Positions 55,301-64,000 of a stretch of DNA of 64,000 nucleotides are shown here, in pieces. Source of the stretch: Echeneis naucrates (taxonomy: Eukaryota > Chordata > Actinopteri > Carangiformes > Echeneidae). The notes below the pieces were generated by a model. The model was not told the DNA's origin and searched no databases. It saw only the letters and a program-made list of their open reading frames with translations. The translations under genes were made by a program, and so were the position numbers. The DNA is taken from positions 2,914,001 to 2,978,000 of the forward strand of contig NC_042519.1 of NCBI RefSeq assembly GCF_900963305.1, written 5' to 3'. The number at the start of each line of letters is the position of its first letter. Positions within the stretch are counted from its first letter, which is position 1.

Positions 55301-58300
55301 CCCATCTCCTGATCTTTGATCGAGTCCTGACAGCGAACACCAGGAGGATGATGAGGGCAACAAACACCAGGAAGCCCAGGACAATAGCTATGGCCTGAAA
55401 GGACCAACAAAACTAAAAGTCAGTGGGCTTAAATGACTTTCACAGATGAAAAACATAGATGTGGACATTCACCTTTTCCAATCTCCGAATAGTTAGTCAC
55501 CCTAACCCTACAGTGGAAATATGGCCATTTCTGTTCAAACATGGCATTAAGACACATCTACAGTGATTAAGACAACTCTCACATTACTTTAAAGTATTTT
55601 CAACACATTCATTTTAAAAAACTGAATAAGAATCCAAGTATAGCCCTGTCGTTTCAAAAACAACCAAAACAAGCATTTCTCACCTCTTGGGGCTCCACCA
55701 CACAATAATGGTAAAGGTACTGGTTGAGGAAGATGCCTTGAGCCTGGGTCTGAGTCTGGTACTGGGCACAAAGCTGGCGGATCTGGTTATAGTAGATAGA
55801 CCCGGTGGACTGAGCTGTTGGGTTGACTGCCACCAGGTACACAATAGTAGCAATGATCATCAGAAATGCTAGGATGGCACAGATGATTATGGTTGCCAAA
55901 TAGAACGTTGGTGAGCGAGCAGCATTCTGCTTCGAAACAACTAACACGAATATGATGAGCACGGCTATGAATGTGATGGCTGAAATTGCGATGATGAAGC
56001 CTTTGCCTGTTTTTGGGTCCATCTGGACTTGCCCATATCCATAGGATCCACCGCCACTAAAGGAACCTCCATATCCACTGCCAAAACCGCCACTGTAACT
56101 TCCGCCAAGTGAGCCGCCGAATGAGCCACCAACACCTGGCACCAAGCCAGTTCCGCCTCCCAGACCCAAGAGGTTCATATCATAGTCCCAGGCCAGCGTG
56201 GAGGCCACGCAAGCAAACACAGCCACACACATGATGATGATGATGATGCACAATATCTTCATCACACCTGGTGGTGAAGTCCAGCGGTAGAAGTGAAGCA
56301 TCTTATCTCCTGGGTAGTAAGGATACACTGGGTTGGACATGATTTCACTGTGCCGGTGTCTGCTGCTATGTCTGTAACATCAGAGGACAGAAGAACTGTG
56401 GTCAGTGTGTTCTGTACCATGACATAGTGACACTGCATTGCGCATAAGGAAGTGGACATACTTCTTGAACACAGAGTGATGTAAGAAGAAACCAGCTAAT
56501 GACATTGGAGAAAAACTGACATGCGATGGAGACAAGTTACATATAGTGCACATTTCATTGAAAATGCTTGACTTAGAGTAACCTACATTTGATCAACAGT
56601 TGGTCTTAACACTTTACAACCTGTTGTTTGCAAGATAGCTTGAGTCATGTGGGGTCTATCTATATTCAATGCATTTACCTGCAGTAGGCTCGACTAAGTT
56701 TAAAAAACAGCTGGAATGATCTGCTGCAGGATATTGAACCAGCAAAAGATTTTTAGCCATGTCATGTGAAATGCTGATATCAGAGTATGCCAGTATTGAA
56801 ATATTATAATGGCTTTATCACGCTTTTCTTTTCACAATACTGCCCGAAAGCAGCCCGTCTGTGGAGTAATGCAGTGCTTTGTAAAATGGTAGTCCAACAG
56901 GTCACTAACTACCAAGCCAGGAGAATACTTAAAATAGTGCACAGCGATTACTTATATTGGTAATCTTTCAGCTTCTGTCTCTTCTTGACAGGGTCGCTGG
57001 GGGCTGGGGTACACCCTGGACAGATTGACATCTGGAGTAACACCTTAACACCTACAGCCAATTCAGAGACACCAACGAATCTACTGATCATACCTATGGA
57101 CTGTGGGAAGTTGGAGTAACTGGAGTAACCCCCTGCTAACTCCACACAGAAAGGGGTTTGCTGTGAGTCAAATAAACTGTAATTTTAAGCTCCATCTGAT
57201 GAGGACTAATAGTTTCACCTGTATTGTACTGAATTGTTCCAGCCAACAACTTTTTACAGCAGCACATTTGATGTGCATCGTCCCCATGGATTACAGTTTT
57301 CATTGTTTTGAATTTCAAATAGGTGTGTGTTGGAAATTTTGTACACCAAATTAACAGCAGCACTTCCATCATCACACCAGAGTCATATTTTAACTAAAAT
57401 AACATAGGACAAGCAAAAAAAAATCATTTATGGAGAAAAAGGAGGTCATGTCTTTCATCTGTGCTTGTCATCAGAACTATCACCAGTGACACATGGAACA
57501 GGGAGGAAACCCATCAGATGGTGAGGATCCTGGTAATAGAGCAGATCAGGATCACCTTCCTTATTGTTGTAAAATGGCGTGTTTTTTCCACATGTCAAAT
57601 CTTATGTATTTCTGGTGTTGAATCTATGTGTGTACAGTTGGGTGCAGATCTACATAATGATCTGAGCCTGACAGACAGATGAGTGTTTTGCTGTGGCAGA
57701 CATGCTCCCTGACATTCTATTGGAAGCTGCAATAGACAGGAGTGTAGTGCTTTTTGTTAAAATACAGGAACCTAACCCTAATCACCTAACCCTCATCACG
57801 TGTTTTGAAGGTCATTCAATGATGACACACAAGTATAATAGACGTGCTATGTCCCGATCCCGTGCATGAATGAATCAAATAAAATTAATTCATTATTATA
57901 TATTGCAATAATTAACACAAATACAGGCAAATTAACTCAATAATTGGGGCACTTAAACAAGTTATTTTTACAGAAGATATAGCTGATGTGTTATTTGGTG
58001 TTACAGTTAGTTACATTGGTCTGATTAAGCTGGTTCTGAAATCTGAAATGATGGGACAGACGTATATTTCTTAAAAGCCAAGCTGTTCCTTTAAATAATT
58101 ATGCTCCTATAATTGGACCCCTCCGCTGTTAATGGCATTCCTGCACTGAAAAGTACACGACTTCCACTAAATTCATCATTACTCAAGCAAAGTATAGCCT
58201 CACTTCTGAAAATGTATTTATGTGTGAGTTGATAGAGATGAAGGTCAACTCACTGTTTGCTACCACCTGGCTGGTGCGAGGAGGTTTTGGGTTTTTTGCC

Positions 58301-58306
58301 CGGCAT
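52376..58306 (-). CDS. ocln: Occludin
   Basis: Eight coding exons on the minus strand: 58254-58306, 55684-56371, 55230-55394, 53602-53717, 53274-53366, 53028-53199, 52575-52616, 52376-52474. They join to 475 residues. Occludin is a four-helix MARVEL tight-junction protein. Seen here: [18 protein letters not shown], helix 1, a Gly/Ser-rich first loop, helices 2 and 3, a second loop with two cysteines (RQLCAQ and YHYCVV), helix 4 (AIAIVLGF onward), then the C-terminal occludin/ELL coiled-coil ([20 protein letters not shown] through [14 protein letters not shown]). The N-terminus [12 protein letters not shown]... joins in phase across a 1.9-kb intron; [11 protein letters not shown] at 56340 is the fallback start. 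The PPPY motif of mammalian occludin is not seen. An untranslated exon at about 59380-59430 supplies the 5' end. Marveld2 follows head to tail upstream. Confidence 0.94.
55014..55044. repeat. (AC)n microsatellite in ocln intron
   Basis: GCACACATACACACACACAC and on, a near-perfect AC run. Confidence 0.95.
56966..57155 (-). mobile_element. tRNA-type SINE fragment in ocln intron 1
   Basis: Plus-strand GACAGGGTCGCTGGGGGCTG, GGTACACCCTGGACAGATTG, TACAGCCAATTCAGAGACAC and a GGACTGTGGGAAG piece are the reverse complement of the SINE family at 7134-7470. The tRNA-like head is missing or unrecognisable. Confidence 0.7.
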
Positions 58307-59379
58307 TCTGAAATCCACTTGGTACTGTCCCTGCTGGGGAAAAAAATTAATTGATTGATTTTGCATCAACATCTAACTGTCAGAAAACCTTACTAAACAA
58401 TAAGCAAACAAGACCGCTAATCTGACCAGATCTGCAGTATTGGATTTCAAATTTGATATCTTTCAATTTTGTTTTTAAACTTTCATTTTTCCATCAATGG
58501 GAAAACATGGCAGCTCCATAGTAGGGCTGCATAATATGCCAAATAAAGCTTATTGTAATTATTGGTGCAGATACTGCAGTATGCATCGTGATTGTTTTTT
58601 GCATTTCCATTTGAATGTAAAATTATGAAACAATTTATGCAGTTCCTTGTACAAAACCAAAAAAAATGTGTCTGGAGAACATGATAAATTGTGAAAAAGC
58701 ATTTTGGCTATTGCACCTGCCACATGTGATTTTAATGATATTATATTATTTTAATGATAGTTAAATAACTGCAGCTCTAATTGTGAGCCTGCAGCTGCCT
58801 GGAAGCCAGAGGAAACATTAAATACATCAACCATTCATCAGGTTTATTTTATTATTTAATTCAGCATCATATTTTCGTGGCAAGTGAGACAGTGAGGCAT
58901 CACATGCACATTTCATATAGACTTCACTCAAAATGCACCTCTCCTGCCAGAGGAAGTCAGAGACCTAAAGCTGAGTTCATTTCAGCTGTTTGTGGTGAAA
59001 CAACGCAGCAGTGAGTGGGTGGAGTCACCGACACAACCCGTGACTCCACCGTACCGGTTTATATACCATTTGTGTTCCACATCGGGAAAAACATCAACAC
59101 CTGGCTTCAGGATTAATAAAACACATAACATGGAAATATCGGTTCAGTGTGGCAGCAGAGCAAAATAAACAAGCTAAAAACAGAACTATTAAGATAACAT
59201 GAAGCTCAGCAGTCAACAAACATGACGCCATGAAACTTGTGATACTCCGTTCACGGCAACAATTACAAAAACTATAATTGCTTCGCCCAGTAAATTCCCT
59301 CTGCACATCCAGTGCGCCGACTGTCCTACTGTCCTACTGTCCTACTGTCTCAGCTGGCTTGCTTGTTGAGCTGACCTAC

Positions 59380-59441
59380 CTGCTGTAGTGATCCGTCTGA
59401 CCCCGATGTTTCCAGCAGCGACACTGATGCGGCTCATCCCA

Positions 59442-59474
<33 letters not shown>

Positions 59475-59600
59475 CAAGCTGAGTGTGGAGGGAGACACGC
59501 CCACAGGTGTGTGTCCGTCACGTAGCCCCTCCCCTGGTCCCACAGGACCGACCTGTCCCCAGCGGGTTTGTTTACGGACAGGACTGACGTGAATTAAAGC
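59380..59600 (-). promoter_or_regulatory. ocln untranslated exon 1 and promoter region
   Basis: The minus strand reads CGGATCACTACAGCAG then a GTAGGT donor at 59374-59379. Upstream is G+C-richer DNA with an AC microsatellite at about 59442-59475. Just inside the intron is a short tandem repeat of CCTACTGT (59322-59349). The transcription start is inferred to lie near 59430. Confidence 0.5.
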
Positions 59601-62037
59601 GGTGTTTTCAGTGCAAACAATTCAACACGTTGTAGGAGCTCATTACTATTCATTAAAATGAACGGGCAAATATTGAAATATTTCAACTTTTGCAAATTCT
59701 CAGAAAGACAAACCTAACTCAAGAGGTTCTGTATAAAACAGAATTACAAGAATGCAATTACATTTTTTTCTAACTTGCAAACAGAAATGGAGTTTCAAAA
59801 GGTGGAAGACATTTGTTCACAGATCTGAACGTGTTTACATTCAGTTACATCTGAGTTTCTCACAGGCCTTACCACTCACCAAAGAGTGGAACCACACCTT
59901 TCTCAGAAGTGGGAAAGCCACTGGACGGTAGTATAGGCAAACACAACACGCTTAAGACAATAATCACACAAAACAACTCTAATCTTTGCTATTTTTTAAC
60001 AAACAGTAACAAACATTAAACAGTAAGGCTTCATCCCATCTGTAATTGATTTTGAACTCTGATATGCTGCAGAATCTGTCAGTGATTTTGTGCCTCTTTG
60101 GCACTTTCAGGAAAGGAGGTCAACATAGTTCAAAATTACGTATACAATTGGTGAAATCTAATCCTCTGTCTGCACATAGACCTTTTACCTGTTTGCACAG
60201 TTACACAGCCTTGTTCTTTTAGTAACTGTATTAAACTACTGTAAAAAGTAGTTTAAAAAAGCTTCTGTCATGCTATGACACCGTTTGATCTTCATTCGAT
60301 CATCAACCATTTTTGAAAGATTGTTTGGAAAGTTGGGTTCAGCCAAGTCTTGATCTGCGGTCCACGCGATTCTATGAGGATTATCTATCACCTTCAGGCC
60401 ACCAGAATTTGAAGCATGACATGGCGACTTACACCGACTGGACCACTCCCTCTGCATCTGTCATGAAAGATATTTCTAAATCCAATTAAAACACAGAATC
60501 TGATGTTGAGACAGGAAAACCAGGACAAAGAATGGAGGTTTGACATGCGGTATAGCACTGCCAGTCAGGAGTCGAGTTGGGGAGCTCCTGCTCGGGACTG
60601 AGTATGCCCATATGGTATTTGCTTAAAGCACTTGTTGGTTCTGAGTGAGATCCCTGCCGACAGGAATGTCCTATTCCTGTCGGCAGGGATCCACTCTCAA
60701 GTATGCAATTAAGGTAATTCATTAAAACATTACTATATAGAAGATGTTGTACAACTGATGATCAGTCTTCTGAAACATGGTGGGCCTCTGTGGATGAACA
60801 GCAATCAATAGTTAATCTACAGTCAAGGGAGCTGTAACCAAGACATCCAATCTAAATCAAGTTTTCCTGCTCACGTCATTAGGTAGGTAGGTCATATACT
60901 TTTCCAGCTTCAACTAATCATGTCTGATTTATTCAACTTAAGAAAAATAAAAAAGTTCAAACTGATTGTTTGCTAGAATAAACGAAGACCAACTGACAAC
61001 CACTTTTTACACAAATAAAATAATTGCAAATGGTTCGTGTGCCATTTCTTCCAAAAATGACTGTAGACTTACTGTATAAAACATCACCCTTCTCTGGCAG
61101 GATAGGAAAGGCTAAATGAACAAGAAATGAATGCATTACTTTGTTTTGTTTTTCAGTTTTTATAACAACTTTAACTTCAATTTCAAACCTCATTTATCGC
61201 CACTCTCCCCGACTAAATAAGCTTGGGTACCAGACTGAAACAGTGAAAGGTAGATGTGACGAAAGTAAAACAAACAAAGACAAAAACAAACACATAAACA
61301 AAAAAGTAAAAAAATAAAAATACAGTGCATTAGCTTGTTGTAAAAAAAACATGATTATATAAAAAGGACATATCATTCTACAAAGAAAAATGTACAAATG
61401 GGCTGACTGATTAAAAAATATTCATATTCATTCAGTTCATATTGTGTTCTTCTGTAGACAGCTTTTAGTAAATGTTTATATTATAGTTTATATTATAGCA
61501 TAACAGATAACAGCAGTTTGGCATATAGCAGCAGAGTATGAAACTACTGTACAACAGATAAAAGCATATTGTTTCTGGAAAAAACAAAACTCTTAAAACC
61601 TACAACAATCTTGTTCAGATGTGTGTCTGCTAATGAAATTTTATCACAAGCAACAGCCTTCATTTACAATGACGGAGCACATGTCTCCATTTATGAGGCC
61701 CAGTTTGATAATTGGATCTGATTTATTTCATATGACAAAACGATATCTACAGAACTGTCCATAGTAACATCCGCATAGGGAGTTTGGCATCTTTTGATGC
61801 AGTTGGTCAGGTAATTTTCATCTGCCTCCAATTTTGGTTGATGAGATCAGCTACATACTACAGATTCAAATTGATACTTATCAGGAGAGTCACACCTTTT
61901 CCTGGTAGGGACACACGTTCACAGTTAAGTCTCCCTGCTCTGTTGTCTGTGTCAGGGAACTGTTTTCTCACATAGCTGTTGCTCTAGAGTTGCACATGAA
62001 TTCCAAATGTGCTTGTAGCCATACCGAAGTCCAATGT
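59601..62037. other. Gap between ocln and marveld2, no gene seen
   Basis: AT-rich DNA between the upstream end of ocln and the 3' end of marveld2. It contains a 19-bp hairpin at 60649-60691 and A-rich tracts near 61260-61320. The right part probably includes the marveld2 3' UTR. Confidence 0.55.
60649..60691. repeat. Perfect 19-bp hairpin, 5-nt loop
   Basis: Arms GATCCCTGCCGACAGGAAT and its reverse complement around GTCCT. The flanks AGTGA/CCACT extend the stem imperfectly. Confidence 0.95.
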
Positions 62038-63910
62038 TTAGTTGCTATTACTCTGTTCCATGTTGTACTCCTGGATCTTCTGTTTGATATGAGAGAGCTT
62101 GTTCTTCAGGTACTCACACCTCTCCCTTTTCTCCAGATATGTTGGGTCCTGACAAGAAGAAGAGATATTAATTGAATAAACGTAACTGTGTTCATGAAAG
62201 GACAGGGATTGTGATATTTAGAAGATATCAAATGGCTAATGCATCGAGAATAAGGTAACAGAAAGTACAGTCTCTGCCCTCTTGTAGCTGCTGCTGCTGA
62301 TTTATGGTCTATTTTACTCTAAACGGGATCATAATTCAAAAAAATTGCATCATGTTGTGTTGACTTTAAGATGTTCAGATAGAATGTAAGTTTAACACTC
62401 TTTGGATAAACAGCCCATGTTTGGAACTGGACTCAGTGTTTAACAAAAACATGTAATCATTTATTAGAGATGTGATCAGATCATTTGTGTTTTTAACCAC
62501 CCATAAATAAATTATAAAACCATAGATGTTGCGTTCATTCTACTTTCTCTTCTCTTAAAGCACAAGAGGAATAAATAACAAAGCCTCCTAATTCTTCAGA
62601 TTGGAAATAACGTCAAACATTCCCTGAGTGTGACTCACAAACTGTGACAACATGGATTCCTATCTAAACTCAACACTCAGGTCCTGTGGCCTGGTTTTGG
62701 TTGATGCAGTAGAATTACCTGATTGACCTCTTTTACGAACACAGTGGCTACTGCACATATTGAAAAAGATAAGGGCAAAATTTCTCTTAACTCTTGGTGC
62801 TTGTCCTCCAACTTTATACTAGCATAAATTGTTTTCGACTGTAACCTACACTCCTCATCACTTCACACACTCCCATCAAACCCAACAGCTATAGAAATAA
62901 AACTAAACGCACACAGGCACAGGGAGAACATGCAAACTCTGCATGGAACGGCCCCAGGCCGGGAACCGAATCGGTGACCTTCTTGTTGTGGGGCAACAGC
63001 ACTAACCACTATGCTGCTATGTTGCCCTCAGTCAGTTTTGGGAAGAAGAAATAAAAACGAGTAAGGGTTGCAAATGATTTTACCAGCCTCTGCACTCAAA
63101 TCCCTCACAGCCATTCACGGGCTCAATTCTCTAAGTTTTGACTAAAGATGCGCCCCAAAGTTCTCCTTTGCAGTTGCTCTTGAAGTCAATTTTCTTTTGT
63201 TTTCTTTTGAGTAGATACCTAAAGGGAAATCTTTTTCTTATGTTCGTTGGATTTTTTTTATTTTTTATTTTTTTAATTATAAGATCAAACTGCACAAATC
63301 TCTTCACAAACTACTCAGAATATGAAGGAACTGCATGGTTCCTGTTGATTTTCAGCTGAGATTTTCATATTTAAGAATAATGTCCATTTTATGGCGCTAC
63401 TTTGTGAGCATACTTAGGAGTTCAGGATTCCAGAGCATGTGTAAAGCAACTACATTGTGTTTTGTTTGAGTCCTTGTTGGTAATTAGCCCCACTAGGCAA
63501 ATTTATAGTAAATGTGATATGTTGCAATAAATCATCAGATCATCAGATTAGTCTGAGCATGAACAGAAATGGTGGATACATGATAAATACTTACAGCTTT
63601 CTTCCTCTGATATTCCATTAAAATGCTGCTGATCCGCTCCTTCTCCTGAGGAAATCAATGAGCATGTTAGTGGAGTTAGTTAGGCAGACTGCAGTGAAGA
63701 GTTTTTTTTTTTTGCTTGTAGTTAGGTGAAAGTTGTACCATTTGGCTTGAAGGCTGGGAGGGAAGGTTCTGTATCATCTGGTCCATCTCTTCAAACCTTT
63801 TGGCCATGACCTCAACCTCAGAGTGCAGCTCCTTGTACTCAGCGTACTGGTCATTGAACACAGCCTTGTACTGGTCTCTCTCCTCATCTGAGTGGATGCT
63901 GGAGTACTTC
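62038..63910 (-). CDS. marveld2: MARVEL domain-containing 2 (tricellulin), 3' part only
   Basis: The last three coding exons, 63739-63910, 63595-63645 and 62038-62148, are in frame and encode 111 residues of the C-terminal occludin/ELL domain: KYSSIHSDEERDQYKAVFND, YAEYKELHSEVEVMAKRFEE, PSQPSSQM, EKERISSILMEYQRKKA, DPTYLEKRERCEYLKNKLSH, IKQKIQEYNMEQSNSN and stop. The DPTYLEKRERCEYLKNKLSHIKQKIQEYNM run is diagnostic of tricellulin rather than occludin. Tricellulin sits at tricellular tight junctions; the ELL domain is an antiparallel coiled-coil that binds ZO-1 in occludin and angulins in tricellulin. The MARVEL helices lie beyond the right edge. The first exon here is 172 nt with the same phase as the matching ocln exon. 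Confidence 0.95.
62905..63030 (-). mobile_element. tRNA-type SINE 5' fragment in marveld2 intron
   Basis: Plus-strand AGGGAGAACATGCAAACTCT, CCGGGAACCGAATCGGTGAC, TTCTTGTTGTGGGGCAACAG and CACTAACCACTATGCTGC are the reverse complement of the SINE head (A-box GTGGTTAGTGC, B-box GGTTCCCGG region). Confidence 0.75.
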
Positions 63911-64000
63911 CTGTGGAAATAGAACAAGAGATGATACAGTTTCCTCACCTGCTAGTTTCTTAAACATGGCAATAACAATTTGTCTACTATCACAATAACT

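Overview
The window is vertebrate nuclear DNA from a ray-finned (teleost) fish. It is AT-rich, its genes are split into many small exons with GT-AG introns, it carries teleost-type SINE, LINE, Penelope and microsatellite debris, and its proteins read as fish orthologues of known vertebrate genes. Nothing bacterial, plasmid-like or CRISPR-like is present. Seven known genes and one tandem pair of small secreted C2-domain genes account for all the coding sequence I can support. Most other open frames are chance frames or repeats.

Layout, left to right: (1) 0.56-14.3 kb, the 5' end of abca2 on the minus strand: exon 2, a 13-kb repeat-filled intron 1, exon 1 and a CpG-rich start region. (2) 14.3-18.8 kb, intergenic DNA with a Tc1-like transposase scrap and a ~1.75-kb unclassified element carrying an internal minisatellite. 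(3) 18.8-22.1 kb, paxx (NHEJ factor), minus, 7 coding exons. (4) 23.1-28.6 kb, two tandem minus-strand genes for secreted single-C2 proteins that resemble the C-terminal C2 domain of fish perforins but have no MACPF domain; their promoters are similar too. (5) 29.9-32.6 kb, fam151b, plus, 5 exons, with a 33-bp minisatellite in intron 1. (6) 36.7-39.75 kb, dhfr, minus, 6 exons. (7) 41.2-47.0 kb, gtf2h2 (TFIIH p44), minus, 14 coding exons. (8) 48.4-49.8 kb, a decayed Penelope-like element with long inverted ends. (9) 52.4-59.4 kb, occludin (ocln), minus, 8 coding exons plus a 5' UTR exon. (10) 62.0-63.9 kb to the right edge, the last three exons of marveld2 (tricellulin), minus.

From my recollection of the human map, abca2 and paxx are neighbours at 9q34.3, fam151b and dhfr lie together at 5q14, and gtf2h2, ocln and marveld2 lie at 5q13. 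The window therefore joins two human synteny blocks. The genes serve separate purposes: membrane lipid transport, DNA end joining, possible Ca2+/lipid binding outside the cell, folate metabolism, transcription and repair, and tight junctions. Ocln and marveld2 are true paralogues that share the exon layout of their C-terminal domains.

The best leads for a second look are the secreted C2 pair with matching promoters, a set of near-perfect short-loop hairpins across non-coding DNA (one beside a dhfr splice donor), a ~57-bp inverted pair (2 mismatches by eye) around dhfr exons 1-3, a gtf2h2 splice donor built from a GT microsatellite, and the ~1.75-kb element with 11-bp inverted ends. All exon boundaries were read by eye from reading frame, homology recall and splice consensus; no alignment or search was run.
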